Below, piece by piece: positions 56,201-64,000 of a DNA stretch of 64,000 nt. Each line of letters starts with the position of its first letter. Position 1 is the first letter of the stretch. The notes under the pieces are model-generated. The model was given only the letters and a program-made list of their open reading frames with translations, was not told where the DNA came from and did no database searches. Origin of the DNA: Streptomyces sp. 6-11-2 (GTDB lineage: Bacteria > Actinomycetota > Actinomycetes > Streptomycetales > Streptomycetaceae); assembly GCF_006540305.1 (NCBI RefSeq), contig NZ_BJOR01000001.1:1-64000 (forward strand). The letters run 5' to 3'. Both the position numbers and the translations under genes were made by a program.

Positions 56201-56344
56201 GCGCCGAACCTACTTCCCCGAAGGCCTCCCGGGCAGTCGGCGCGCAACATGTCCTCGCTCCGGCGAGTCCCGCAACTCCCCACGCCCGTCGGCGTCGTGG
56301 CCGACGGGCCGGGAGATGCGATGCCGTGGTGGGGCGGCGCCCGG

Positions 56345-57259
56345 TCAGCGGTAGCCGGTCGGGTCGGCGGGCCCGCCCGCGTCCTGGACCTCGACGAGGT
56401 ACCGCCAGGCGTCGGGGCGGCTGCCGTCCAGGTCGGTGAAGCCGTAGTCCTGGGCGAGCCCGCCGCTGGAGAGGGAACGGCCGTTCCAGCGGGCCACGTC
56501 CGGGTCCGCGGCCAGGGCGGCCACGGCACGGCCCACATAGCGCGGGGTCTCGGAGATGGCGAAGTGCGGAACGCGGTCCAGGGCTTCGCGCCAGTTGTCC
56601 TCCCGGACCCCGAAGTGGTCGAGCATCAGCTCCGAGCGCAGCCAGCCCGGGGTGAGGGCCACCGCCGTGGCGCCGCGCGGGCCGAGTTCGTGGCCGAGTG
56701 CGAAGGCCATGCGCAGGACGGACGCCTTGGCGAGGTCGTAGAAGAAGTTGACGCGGTAGGTGTCCCGGTTGTACTCGGCGGTGCCGTCGGTCATCTCCAC
56801 CACCAGACCGCCGGGGTGACGCAGCAGCAGCGGCAGGGCGTGATGGCTGGTGATCGCGTGTGTCTCCACCGCGAGCCGGAGCAGCCGCAGCCCCTTGTCG
56901 AGGTCGTGCTCCCACACCGGCGTGTCCCACGCGAAGAGGTGCTCCGCGCCCCAGATGTCGTTGACGAGGACGTCGAGACGGTCCTGCTCGCGCGCGATAC
57001 GGTCCACGAGGGCGCGGACCTGGCCGGGCTCCAGATGGTCGGCCGGTACGGCGATGCCGTGGCCGCCGGCCTCGGTGACCAGGTCGGCGGTGTCCTCGAT
57101 GGTCTCGGGGCGGTCGTACTCGGAGCGGCGGGCGCGGGTGGTGCGTCCGGTGACGTAGACGGTGGCGCCGGCCGCGCCGAGCTCCACCGCGATTCCCCGT
57201 CCCGCTCCCCGCGTCGCCCCCGCGACCAGCGCGACCTTGCCTTCCAGTGGGCCCGGCAT
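56345..57259 (-). CDS. SDR family oxidoreductase, extended type
   Basis: A 304-residue SDR with TGxxxGxG variant AGATRGAGRG (about 14-23) and an active-site region containing YRVNFFYDLAKASVLR, where YxxxK fits Y-D-L-A-K. The typical NNAG is replaced by VNDIWGAE. Both changes are seen in a distinct actinobacterial SDR group, so activity is likely, but the substrate is unknown. ATG 57259 has GGGAGG six bases upstream. A strong hairpin and short repeats lie upstream of its promoter. Confidence 0.88.
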   Translation of the reverse strand: MPGPLEGKVALVAGATRGAGRGIAVELGAAGATVYVTGRTTRARRSEYDRPETIEDTADLVTEAGGHGIAVPADHLEPGQVRALVDRIAREQDRLDVLVNDIWGAEHLFAWDTPVWEHDLDKGLRLLRLAVETHAITSHHALPLLLRHPGGLVVEMTDGTAEYNRDTYRVNFFYDLAKASVLRMAFALGHELGPRGATAVALTPGWLRSELMLDHFGVREDNWREALDRVPHFAISETPRYVGRAVAALAADPDVARWNGRSLSSGGLAQDYGFTDLDGSRPDAWRYLVEVQDAGGPADPTGYR

Positions 57260-57393
57260 GTCCGACCTCCCGATGCGTCTTCCGTCGATGCCGTCATCGA
57301 GAGTGCCGGGGAAACCGGACACCTTCTGTCGCCTTTCGGCGCGGGAAACGGCGCGGGAAACGGTGGAACGCGGGCGGGAAGCGGTGAAACGAG

Positions 57394-57434
57394 GGCGGGC
57401 CGCACGAGCGCCTCCCGGTCCCGTGCGGCCCGCC
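57394..57434 (-). terminator. 13-bp perfect hairpin after the MBL-fold gene
   Basis: Arms 57394-57406 and 57422-57434 are exact complements with a 15-base loop, 30 bases beyond the MBL-fold gene stop on the minus strand. Short GCGGGAAACGG-type repeats follow toward 57337. Confidence 0.8.
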
Positions 57435-57463
57435 ACCCGGGCTCCCGGCCCGGTTCTCCCGCG

Positions 57464-58093
57464 TCAGTGCCCGCGGGCGATCCACTCCTCCAGGTGCGGG
57501 GCCTCGGCACCGATGGTGGTCGGGTCGCCGTGGCCGGTGAGGACCTTCGTCTCGGGCGGCAGCGTCAGCAGACGGTCGCGGATCGAGTCGATGATCGTCG
57601 GGAAGTGGGAGTAGGAACGGCCGGTGGCCCCGGGACCGCCCTGGAAGAGCGTGTCGCCGGTGAAGACCACGCCGAGTCCGGGGTCGTACAGGCAGATCGC
57701 GCCCGGGGCGTGGCCGGGCGTGTGCAGGACCTTCAGGTCGGCACCGGCCGCCTCGATGACCTGGCCGTCGACCAGGTGCTCGTCGGGGTCCCGGTTCGGG
57801 TGGGTCATCTTCCACAGCGGCAGGTCGTCACCGTGCAGCCAGATGGTCGCGCCGGTGAGGTCGGCGAGCGCCGGGGCGGCGTTGACGTGGTCGTTGTGGG
57901 CGTGGGTGCACACGATGGCGGTCAGCCGGCGGTCGCCGACCGCCGCGGCGATGGCCTCGGCGTCGTGGGCGGCGTCGATGACGACGGCCTCATGGTCGTC
58001 GCCGACGATCCACACGTTGTTGTCGACGTCCCAGGTGCCGCCGTCGAGCGTGAACTGCCCGGAGGTGACGAGGCGTTCGATACGGGCGGCCAT
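57464..58093 (-). CDS. MBL-fold metallo-hydrolase of the mycothiol formaldehyde pathway
   Basis: A 209-residue metallo-beta-lactamase-fold hydrolase with THAHNDH, HTPGHAPG, FTGDTLF and LTGHGDPTT motifs; all metal ligands are present. It directly follows the mycothiol-dependent dehydrogenase (TGATG overlap). In this conserved pair the hydrolase probably cleaves S-formyl-mycothiol to formate and mycothiol, like S-formylglutathione hydrolase in other bacteria. The reaction is inferred from the gene pair. Confidence 0.88.
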   Translation of the reverse strand: MAARIERLVTSGQFTLDGGTWDVDNNVWIVGDDHEAVVIDAAHDAEAIAAAVGDRRLTAIVCTHAHNDHVNAAPALADLTGATIWLHGDDLPLWKMTHPNRDPDEHLVDGQVIEAAGADLKVLHTPGHAPGAICLYDPGLGVVFTGDTLFQGGPGATGRSYSHFPTIIDSIRDRLLTLPPETKVLTGHGDPTTIGAEAPHLEEWIARGH

Positions 58094-59178
58094 CAGAGCA
58101 CCACCACCGAGCGCAGCACGTCGCCGTGGTGCATCCGCTCGAACGCCTTCTCCACCTCGTCCAGTTGGATGGTTTCGGTGACGAACTTGTCCAGCGGCAG
58201 GCGTCCTTGCAGATGCAGGTCGATGAGCATCGGGAAGTCCCGGGAGGGCAGGCAGTCGCCGTACCAGCTCGACTTCAGCGCCCCGCCGCGTCCGAAGACG
58301 TCCAGCAGCGGCAGTTCCAGCTTCATCTCCGGGGTCGGCACGCCGACCAGGACAACCGTGCCGGCCAGGTCACGGGCGTAGAAGGCCTGTTGGTACGTCT
58401 CGGGGCGGCCGACCGCCTCGATGACGACGTCGGCGCCGAAGCCACCGGTCAGCTCGCGGATGGCCTCGACCGGGTCGTTCTCCTTGGAGTTGACCGTGTG
58501 CGTGGCGCCCATGGTGCGGGCGGTCTCCAGCTTGCGGTCGTCGATGTCGACGGCGATGACCTTCGCCGCGCCCGCCAGGTACGCACCGGCGATCGCCGCG
58601 TCGCCGACACCGCCGCAGCCGATGACGGCGACCGAGTCGCCGCGGCCGACGTTGCCGGTGTTGATCGCCGCGCCAATGCCGGCCATCACGCCGCAGCCCA
58701 GCAGCCCGGCCACCGCCGGGGAGACCGACGGGTCGACCTTGGTGCACTGACCGGCCGCCACCAGGGTCTTCTCGGCGAACGCGCCGATCCCGAGCGCCGG
58801 GGAGAGTTCGGTGCCGTCGGTCAGGGTCATCCGCTGCCGCGCGTTGTGGGTGTCGAAGCAGTACCAGGGCCGCCCGCGCAGACAGGCACGGCACTTGCCG
58901 CACACGGCCCGCCAGTTGAGGATGACGAAGTCCCCGGGCGCGACGTCGGTGACGTCGTCGCCGACCGACTCCACGACGCCCGCGGCCTCGTGGCCGAGCA
59001 GGAACGGGAACTCGTCGTTGATTCCGCCCTGCTTGTAGTGCAGGTCGGTGTGGCAGACGCCGCAGGCCTGGATCCGCACGACGGCCTCTCCCGGCCCCGG
59101 GTCCGGCACGACGATCGTCTCGACCCGCACCGGTTCGTTCTTGCCGGGTGCGATCACGCCGCGCACTTCCTGCGCCAT
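58093..59178 (-). CDS. mscR: S-(hydroxymethyl)mycothiol dehydrogenase
   Basis: A 361-residue zinc-dependent class III alcohol dehydrogenase. Catalytic zinc ligands are in ACGVCHTD and GHEAAG. Structural zinc is in [15 protein letters not shown]. The NAD motif is [12 protein letters not shown]. The mycothiol-dependent enzyme oxidises the spontaneous formaldehyde-mycothiol adduct to S-formyl-mycothiol and also reduces S-nitrosomycothiol (MscR activity). ATG 59178 has GGAAGGGA upstream. The adjoining MBL hydrolase completes formaldehyde removal. Mycothiol is confined to actinomycetes, which supports the host assignment. Confidence 0.93.
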   Translation of the reverse strand: MAQEVRGVIAPGKNEPVRVETIVVPDPGPGEAVVRIQACGVCHTDLHYKQGGINDEFPFLLGHEAAGVVESVGDDVTDVAPGDFVILNWRAVCGKCRACLRGRPWYCFDTHNARQRMTLTDGTELSPALGIGAFAEKTLVAAGQCTKVDPSVSPAVAGLLGCGVMAGIGAAINTGNVGRGDSVAVIGCGGVGDAAIAGAYLAGAAKVIAVDIDDRKLETARTMGATHTVNSKENDPVEAIRELTGGFGADVVIEAVGRPETYQQAFYARDLAGTVVLVGVPTPEMKLELPLLDVFGRGGALKSSWYGDCLPSRDFPMLIDLHLQGRLPLDKFVTETIQLDEVEKAFERMHHGDVLRSVVVL

Positions 59179-59314
59179 GGTGGTGGTCCCTTCCGTCGAG
59201 CGGTGTACGTCCCCCGACCCTACGTCCGACTGATCGGTAAGGGACACCGAGGGGGCCTCTGATCTGCGGGGACGGGCGGGCGAGGCGCGGGTGCCCGGCC
59301 CGCGGGGCGGAAGA

Positions 59315-59614
59315 TCAGCGCTGGCTGGCGGGAACCGGCCCGAAGACCGGCGGGACCAGGCAGGTGACCTGGTTCAGCCGGCCCACCTGGTTGAGATCGC
59401 GTACGCGGTCGACCCCGGACAGCCGTTCGGAGACCGTGGGCGGTTCGCCCCGGTGTTCGGCCTGGACGCCGGTCCCGGGGAGGGAGTCGAGCAGGCCGGG
59501 CGGCTGGAACCCGCCGACGGACGGGGCGCCCGCGGCGCTCGCGGGCAGCGCGGTCAGGCCCGTGACCGAGACGGCGCGTCCGACGGCGGCGACGATGCGT
59601 CGAGTGCAGACCAT
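59315..59614 (-). CDS. Possible small secreted protein, 99 residues
   Basis: A minus-strand frame with a signal-peptide-like N-terminus ([27 protein letters not shown]) and a mature part ending in [20 protein letters not shown] and PPVFGPVP. The (L)NQVxxLNQV pattern is typical of small Streptomyces surface proteins I have seen described as hypothetical secreted proteins. Codon bias fits, but the ribosome site (GAGGG right before the ATG) is poorly spaced. Function unknown. Confidence 0.5.
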   Translation of the reverse strand: MVCTRRIVAAVGRAVSVTGLTALPASAAGAPSVGGFQPPGLLDSLPGTGVQAEHRGEPPTVSERLSGVDRVRDLNQVGRLNQVTCLVPPVFGPVPASQR

Positions 59615-59790
59615 GCCCTCGGCAACGCCGTCCTGGCCCGCCCGGACACGGGCCCGCGGCCGCGCTCACCCGTCGGGCTCAGCGTCCGGACCCCGTTTGC
59701 CGCGCCCGCCGAGGCGGAGGAGTCTCGAACTGTGAGGCCCGCCGCGGCCCGCTCCTCGCAAGGGCCGCGGCCCTCGGAGGAGGTCCCGTC

Positions 59791-60156
59791 ATGTCCACCT
59801 CGGCAAGCCCCGCCTTCGACACCGACACGCTGCGCCGCGGCATCGAAGGAGACACGGCGGACACGCTGCTGTCGCTCTACGCGGACGACGCGGAGATCCG
59901 CATCGTGGACCGCGACACCCAGCCCAGCAACCCCAAGGTCCTGCACGGCCGGGACGAGATCGGCACCATGCTCCAGGACATCTACGGCCGCGACATGACG
60001 CACCGGCTGGAGCAGTGCGTCGTGCAGGGCGACCATGCGGCGTACGTGGAGTCCTGCCAGTACGCGGACGGCGGCCGTGTCCTCGCGGAGTCCATGGTCT
60101 CGCTGCGCGACGGCAGGATCGCCGAGCAGACACTGATCCAGGCATGGGACGAATAG
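59791..60156 (+). CDS. NTF2-like/SnoaL-fold protein
   Basis: A 121-residue alpha+beta-barrel protein of the NTF2-like superfamily: LRRGIEGDTADTLLSLYADD (first helices), DAEIRIVDRDTQPSNPKVLHGRDEI, and terminal strands SMVSLRDGRIAEQTLIQAWDE. Such folds serve as cyclases, isomerases or ligand binders; no specific substrate can be given. ATG 59791 has GGAGGAGG seven bases upstream. It is alone on its strand. Confidence 0.87.
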   Translation: MSTSASPAFDTDTLRRGIEGDTADTLLSLYADDAEIRIVDRDTQPSNPKVLHGRDEIGTMLQDIYGRDMTHRLEQCVVQGDHAAYVESCQYADGGRVLAESMVSLRDGRIAEQTLIQAWDE

Positions 60157-60393
60157 GCGGGAGAGCCGCGAGGTTCCAGGTCGGCTCCCGTCCGACCCGG
60201 ACCTTCTCGGCCCGCGCCGGCCTGGGCCGGTCCCGTTCGGCCCGGTCGCGCCTGCCGGGGCCCTCGACCGCCGTGCCCCGCCTGGCGTCCGCCGCGGCGG
60301 TCCGCTCGCTGCCGCGGGCGGCGCGGCCGCGTCCGGGCCGTACGGCGGTGCGCGGCCTTCGGCCGCGGCGGGCCGTGTCGGTTAGGGTGAGGC

Positions 60394-60470
60394 GGGGCCG
60401 TGACTGGCGCTGAGGTGGAGCACCACCGGGGAGCGGTCCACGCAGAGACGTGAGCCGCGCGCCTGGGCAA
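60394..60470 (+). ncRNA. ZTP (pfl-motif) riboswitch
   Basis: The leader of folD carries the pfl consensus: CGTGACTGGCGC at the 5' side, AGGTGGAGCACCACCGGGGA forming the first stem-loop and internal motif, a variable linker, and GCCGCGCGCCTGGGCA at the 3' side. The last segment pairs with the 5' part in the pseudoknotted aptamer. ZTP/ZMP riboswitches sense folate shortage and turn on one-carbon and purine genes, including folD in actinobacteria. A -10-like TAGGGT at 60383 puts transcription start near 60394. Confidence 0.9.
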
Positions 60471-60490
60471 TTCCCCCGAACGCCCAGGAG
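60462..60490 (+). promoter_or_regulatory. Shine-Dalgarno-masking stem downstream of the ZTP aptamer
   Basis: CCTGGGC (60462-60468, part of the aptamer's 3' strand) can pair with GCCCAGG (60482-60488), which overlaps the folD ribosome site AGGAG (60486-60490). With ZTP bound, CCTGGGC stays in the aptamer and the site is free; without ligand it is masked. This predicts translational ON control. Confidence 0.7.
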
Positions 60491-60496
60491 TGGACC

Positions 60497-61345
60497 ATGT
60501 CCCAGGCCCGTCCGATGGACGGCACCGCGCTCGCCCGCCGTGTCGTCGAGGAGACCGCGCGGAAGGCCGCCGCACTCACCGAGCGCACCGGTACGACGCC
60601 CTGTCTGGCGACCGTGCTGGTCGGTGAGGACCCCGCCTCCGTCACCTACGTACGGATGAAGCAGAACCGCTGCCGCAAGGCCGGTATCGACTCCCGCCGT
60701 GTGGCACTGCCGGCCGCGACCACCACCGAGGAACTGGTCGACACGCTGCGGTCGCTGTCCAAGGATCCCGCCGTGCACGGCATCCTGCTCCAGCACCCCG
60801 TCGGCGAGCACATCGACGAGCGGGCCGCGTTCGAGGCGATCGCGCCCGAGAAGGACGTCGACGGGGTCACCTGCGCCTCGTTCGCGGCGATGAGCTTCGG
60901 CCTGCCGGGGTTCGTGTCCTGCACGCCCGGCGGCATCCTGCGGCTGCTGGACGCGTACGACGTCGAGCTGCGCGGCCGGCGAGCCGTCGTGGTGGGCCGC
61001 AGCGCGATCCTCGGCAAGCCCGTGGGGATGCTGCTGCTCGCGCGGGACGCGACGGTGACCTACTGCCACTCGCGGACCGCGGACCTGCCGGCCGCCGTGC
61101 GTGAGGCGGACGTCGTGGTCGCCGCGGTGGGCCGGCCCCGGCTCATCCGCGGCGAGGACGTCAAGCCCGGCGCCGTGGTGATCGACGCGGGCTACAACCC
61201 GGGCAACGTCGGCGACGTCGACTTCGACTCCGCCGTGCAGCGGGCCTCGCTGATCACTCCGGTGCCCGGTGGGGTGGGCCCGATGACGATCGCCACGCTG
61301 CTGGAGCAGACCGTGACGGCCGCCGCCCGGCAGCTCGGGGTGTGA
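60497..61345 (+). CDS. folD: Methylenetetrahydrofolate dehydrogenase/cyclohydrolase FolD
   Basis: A 282-residue bifunctional enzyme. It interconverts 5,10-methylene-, 5,10-methenyl- and 10-formyl-tetrahydrofolate. VGEDPASVTYVRMKQN has the substrate-binding Tyr and Lys; the NADP site includes VVGRSAILGKPVGMLL; the C-terminal PVPGGVGPMTIATLLEQT is invariant. Length fits the family exactly. Expression is under the ZTP riboswitch just upstream. 10-formyl-tetrahydrofolate is also the substrate of HypX at the left end of the window. Many Streptomyces carry another folD elsewhere, so this could be a second copy. Confidence 0.96.
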   Translation: MSQARPMDGTALARRVVEETARKAAALTERTGTTPCLATVLVGEDPASVTYVRMKQNRCRKAGIDSRRVALPAATTTEELVDTLRSLSKDPAVHGILLQHPVGEHIDERAAFEAIAPEKDVDGVTCASFAAMSFGLPGFVSCTPGGILRLLDAYDVELRGRRAVVVGRSAILGKPVGMLLLARDATVTYCHSRTADLPAAVREADVVVAAVGRPRLIRGEDVKPGAVVIDAGYNPGNVGDVDFDSAVQRASLITPVPGGVGPMTIATLLEQTVTAAARQLGV

Positions 61346-61430
61346 CCGGCGTACCGGGACCGGAGCGGGGGTGCGACACCCCTCGGGTCGTTCACGGACG
61401 GCGGGCGGCCGCGCGGCCATACTGGCCGTC

Positions 61431-62672
61431 GTGCGCGTAGCGATCATGACGGCGGGATCCCGGGGCGACGTCGCCCCCTTCACCGGACTGGGGCACGGCC
61501 TGGCTCTCGCGGGTCATGAGGTCACCCTGGTCACGCACGGATGCTTCGAACCGCTGGTCGCGGGCTCGGGCCTCGGCTTCCACCCGCTGCCGGTGGACCC
61601 GCGGGCCGAGTTGGAGTCCTCGCGGGGCCGGGGACTCCACCGCAGCGCGACCGGCCCGGGCAAGATGCTGCGGGCCGTGGGGCTGGTGCGGGCGGCCATC
61701 GCCCGGATGACGGACGATCTGATCGCGGCGGCCGAGAAGAGCGACCTGCTGCTGCTGGCCGGCTCGCTCGGGCCGGTCGGGCACGCCATCGCCGAGGCGC
61801 TGAACCTGCCCAGTGTGAGCGCCCATCTGCAACCCCTCTCCCCCACAAGGGAGTTCGCCCCTCCGCTGCTGGGCGGCGGACACTGGGGCGGAGCTGCGAA
61901 CCGCCTCGCCGGACACGGCGTGGACCTGGCCGTGGAGCGGGTCTTCTCGGCGGCCGTACCCGCCGTGCGGACCCGGCTGGGGCTGCCCGCCCGCGCGGTC
62001 ACCGGCCGCCGCGTCCGCCAGGAGCAGCGCGGGCCGGTGTACCACGGCTTCAGCCCGCTCGTGGTGCCCAGGCCCCGCGACTGGCGCAGCGCGCTCCAGG
62101 TCTGTGGGTACTGGTGGCCGTACGACCGTTACACCCAACTCCCGGACGGTCTGTGGGACTTCCTCGACGCGGGCCCTCCTCCGGTCTACGTGGGGCTGGG
62201 CAGCGCCACCGTGCCCGACCCCGGGCGGCTCAGCGACACCATCGTGCGCGCGCTGCGCCGGGCCGGACTGCGCGGTGTGGTCCAGCAGGGCTGGGCGGGG
62301 CTGGAGGCGTCCGGCGAGGACATGCTGACCATCGGCGAGGTCCCGCACTCGGCCCTGTTCCCGCGGCTGGCGGGCGTGGTGCACCACGCCGGGGCGGGCA
62401 CGACCGCGGCCGGGCTGCGGGCGGGCGTCCCCGCGGTGCCCGTGCCCGTCCAGTTCGACGAGGGCTTCTGGGCCGATCGTCTCGTCGGCCTCGGCGTGGC
62501 GCCCTGCTCGGTTCCGCTGCGCGGCCTCACCGCGGACAACCTCGCCGCGGCCCTGGTCCGCGCCACCCGTGGCTACGGACACCGGGAACGGGCACGGGCC
62601 CTGGGCGCCCGGATCCGCGAGGAGAACGGCCTGGCACCGGTACTGAACGCGGTCGAACAACTCGCCCGCTAG
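61431..62672 (+). CDS. UGT-type (GT1 family) glycosyltransferase
   Basis: A 413-residue GT-B glycosyltransferase. The N-terminal acceptor domain starts VRVAIMTAGSRGDVAPFTGLG, typical of sterol/macrolide/flavonoid UGT proteins. The C-terminal donor motif is VVHHAGAGTTAAGLRAGVPAVPVPVQFDEGFWADR (PSPG-like, divided here as VHHAGAGTT and PVQFDEGFWA). It would glycosylate a lipid or small molecule with a nucleotide sugar. GTG 61431 is seven bases from CATACT, so the mRNA may be leaderless. An IS982 element is inserted eight bases after its stop. Confidence 0.9.
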   Translation: MRVAIMTAGSRGDVAPFTGLGHGLALAGHEVTLVTHGCFEPLVAGSGLGFHPLPVDPRAELESSRGRGLHRSATGPGKMLRAVGLVRAAIARMTDDLIAAAEKSDLLLLAGSLGPVGHAIAEALNLPSVSAHLQPLSPTREFAPPLLGGGHWGGAANRLAGHGVDLAVERVFSAAVPAVRTRLGLPARAVTGRRVRQEQRGPVYHGFSPLVVPRPRDWRSALQVCGYWWPYDRYTQLPDGLWDFLDAGPPPVYVGLGSATVPDPGRLSDTIVRALRRAGLRGVVQQGWAGLEASGEDMLTIGEVPHSALFPRLAGVVHHAGAGTTAAGLRAGVPAVPVPVQFDEGFWADRLVGLGVAPCSVPLRGLTADNLAAALVRATRGYGHRERARALGARIREENGLAPVLNAVEQLAR

Positions 62673-62690
62673 ATGATCGATTCCAAGAGG

Positions 62691-63605
62691 TCAGTGGTCG
62701 TAGGCGGTCAGTGAGCGTAGTACGGGCTGGCTGGTGTGGTCGTTGTGCCAGATCGCGGCCGTCAGCGCGAGGATGCGCTGCATGACGCGGGCGATGACAC
62801 CGCCCGGTGTGCGGCCTCGGTGCTGTTCGAGGTCAAGCTGGCCCTTGAAGGTCTCGTTGACCGACTCGATGACCTGCCGCAACGGCTTGAACAGGGGTGC
62901 CCCGGCCCGCTCCGGCTCGTCCTTGCGGGCCGGCCGCAGCAGCCGGATGTCCTGCTCGGCCAACTGGTCCTCGAAGGCGCGGCCGAAGTAGTTCTTGTCG
63001 CCGATCAGCGTCTGCCCGGCCCGGGCGGCGACCAGTTCCGGTTCGGCGGCGAGCAGGTCCAGCAGGGTCTCGCGTTCGTCGGCCTTGGCCCCGGTCAGGG
63101 CGAAGGCGATGGGCAGGCCCTGCAGGGTGCACACCAGGTGCAGGCGCAGGCCCCAGAAGAAGCGGCTGTGGCTGGCGCAGTAGCCGTACTCGGCCCATCC
63201 GGCCAGGTCGGAGCGCTTGACGGTCTCGCGGGAGCGTCCGCACTCCACCGGCGTGGAGTCCACGATCCACACGTCATCACTCCATACAGAGGTGTCGGTT
63301 GCCAGCAGCCGGGTCACCCGCCGCAGCAGCTCGGTGGCCTTGCGCAAGCGCTTGTTGTAGCCGGGCTGCTGGGGCAGGTAGGGGAAGAGGTGCCGCAGGT
63401 GGGCGCGGGCGTGGCGAAGCCACTTGGCCTCGGAGGTGAAGCCCAGCATGGCCTGCATCATCGCGAGCGTGACCAGCTCGGCATCGGTCAGTTGCGCGGC
63501 GATCCCGACCGACGGACGCCAGGGCGCCAGGTGCGGTGAGTCCTTCAGCAGGTCGTCGGTCTTCACATAGAGTGCGGTGGCGAGGGAGTCCAACTCTGTC
63601 TTCAC
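62691..63605 (-). CDS. IS982-family transposase
   Basis: A 304-residue DDE transposase that looks intact. Catalytic residues are Asp116 (IVDSTPVECGRS), Asp203 (IGDKNYFG) and Glu247 (QVIESVNETFKGQ). The N-terminal DUF4372-like region and the long C-terminal helix are complete. The GTG start (63605) lies in the loop of a perfect 13-bp inverted repeat, which would restrict translation. GC content is slightly lower than in the neighbours. It reads toward the glycosyltransferase gene. Confidence 0.93.
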   Translation of the reverse strand: MKTELDSLATALYVKTDDLLKDSPHLAPWRPSVGIAAQLTDAELVTLAMMQAMLGFTSEAKWLRHARAHLRHLFPYLPQQPGYNKRLRKATELLRRVTRLLATDTSVWSDDVWIVDSTPVECGRSRETVKRSDLAGWAEYGYCASHSRFFWGLRLHLVCTLQGLPIAFALTGAKADERETLLDLLAAEPELVAARAGQTLIGDKNYFGRAFEDQLAEQDIRLLRPARKDEPERAGAPLFKPLRQVIESVNETFKGQLDLEQHRGRTPGGVIARVMQRILALTAAIWHNDHTSQPVLRSLTAYDH

Positions 63606-63626
63606 ACACTGACGTTGGACTCCCTC
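63582..63626 (-). promoter_or_regulatory. Perfect 13-bp inverted repeat bracketing the transposase start
   Basis: GAGGGAGTCCAAC (63582-63594, codons about 4-8) and its complement (63614-63626) flank the GTG at 63605 with 19 bases between. In mRNA one arm contains GGAGGGAG, the only ribosome-site-like sequence, so the stem would hide it and the start codon. Confidence 0.8.
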
Positions 63627-63691
63627 CTTCCAACCCCGCGGGTGATTCTCTGGAACGGCTCAGCAGGTGGAGACAGGTGGCCCCTGCGGAA

Positions 63692-64000
63692 TCAGGCGCC
63701 CACGGTCCCGTCGACACCTTCACGCAGAAAGTCCGCGTGCCCGTTGTGGCGGCCGTACTCCAGGAGCACGTGCACCATCACCATCCGCAGCGATACCTCC
63801 TCGCCCCATCGTGGCTGATACCCGGCCTGGTCCAGGGACTTGGCCTCCCGCTCGATACGGCGCGAGGTCTCCACCTCGGCCTCCCAGGCTACGAACGCCT
63901 CGTCTCTGGTCGACGCACTCGCGTCGTACGCCGCCTGGAAGTCGATCTTGTCGGACCAGACCATGGGCGCGTCGTGGTCCTCGAACACTCGACGGAACCA
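63692..64000 (-). CDS. DinB/DUF664-like protein, 5' part outside the window
   Basis: The reading frame is open at the right edge and enters as WFRRVFEDHD, so the gene starts beyond 64000. The 103 visible residues are the C-terminal half of a DinB-family (DUF664) four-helix bundle: a divalent-metal histidine is probably in VHVLLEYGRHNGHADFLREG. Family roles in thiol-dependent detoxification (mycothiol transferases) are known for some members. IS982 lies 36 bases past its stop and has not interrupted it. Confidence 0.82.
   Translation of the reverse strand, partial: WFRRVFEDHDAPMVWSDKIDFQAAYDASASTRDEAFVAWEAEVETSRRIEREAKSLDQAGYQPRWGEEVSLRMVMVHVLLEYGRHNGHADFLREGVDGTVGA

Larger units (their letters stand above)
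62681..63655. mobile_element. IS982-family insertion sequence, about 975 bp
   Basis: It encodes one IS982-type transposase. Candidate imperfect terminal repeats are TTCCAAGAGGTCA (62681-62693) and the complement of TGATTCTCTGGAA (63643-63655): they share TTCCA, GAG and TCA with short gaps. The size fits the family (about 1 kb). I could not identify a target-site duplication with confidence, so the exact ends may be off by several bases. Confidence 0.7.

Overview
The window is chromosomal DNA of a Streptomyces or a very close high-GC actinomycete. Coding DNA is about 72-75% G+C with G or C at nearly every third codon position. GTG starts, ATGA/GTGA/TGATG stop-start overlaps and leaderless-looking genes are common. 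Mycothiol-type formaldehyde dehydrogenase, an Rpf-type lytic enzyme, GH46 chitosanase, ANTAR proteins and SpoIIE phosphatases all fit. No rRNA, tRNA, CRISPR array or phage region was seen. One insertion sequence (IS982 family) lies near the right edge.

Layout. 1-9.8 kb: accessory and maturation genes of an aerobic [NiFe] hydrogenase. A NifU-like protein, a DUF5947 protein and hypA read rightwards. hypX, an endopeptidase gene, hypB, hypF, hypC, hypD and hypE read leftwards. A perfect 22-bp hairpin separates the two groups. The hydrogenase structural genes are not here and probably lie to the left. 10-15.4 kb: an Rpf-like enzyme, then a lipid-kinase gene, an alkyl-DHAP-synthase-like oxidase, a TetR regulator and a GlpD-like dehydrogenase that look like one lipid module. 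15.9-20.2 kb: lipoprotein, low-molecular-weight tyrosine phosphatase, fructosamine-kinase-like protein, SRPBCC protein, secreted protein and a GAF-ANTAR regulator with a SigB-like promoter. 20.4-27.8 kb: a large SpoIIE-type phosphatase, GH46 chitosanase, GH15 glucoamylase/trehalase and a transhydrogenase. 27.8-32.2 kb: a decayed DUF5709 gene, then an iron-uptake operon in which EfeU and EfeO are fused and followed by EfeB, behind an iron-box-like site. 32.5-38.3 kb: DedA and two PAP2 phosphatases, a degenerate stretch, a GT39-like membrane enzyme, and a BlaI/M56 pair behind a repeat array. 38.3-43.3 kb: GH65 phosphorylase, beta-phosphoglucomutase-like enzyme, a P-loop kinase and an RpiR regulator. 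43.6-54.2 kb: ANTAR-SpoIIE phosphatase, peptidoglycan-binding protein, ATP-grasp/TetR pair, DUF35 protein with a structured leader, GT87, PPOX, a DUF3800-like protein and a membrane-anchored trypsin-like protease. 54.2-64 kb: L,D-transpeptidase, two SDRs, the MBL/mycothiol formaldehyde pair, folD behind a ZTP riboswitch, a UGT-type glycosyltransferase, the IS982 element and a truncated DinB-like gene.

How genes work together. HypA/B deliver nickel, HypC/D/E/F build the Fe(CN)2 unit, HypX is expected to make the CO ligand from formyl-tetrahydrofolate in air, and the endopeptidase trims the large subunit. FolD, about 50 kb away, makes the formyl-tetrahydrofolate precursor. Most remaining operons concern cell-envelope lipids, sugar polymers, stress signalling and iron.

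The strongest leads are: a 14-bp tandem repeat in which loss of one unit would fuse DUF5947 in frame to HypA; the EfeU-EfeO fusion with its six-copy coding repeat; CTACA-N4-TGTAG palindromes shared by the efe and dedA promoters; the ZTP riboswitch with a visible Shine-Dalgarno-masking switch; the perfect 15-bp leader hairpin before the DUF35 gene; and a start-codon hairpin in the insertion sequence.
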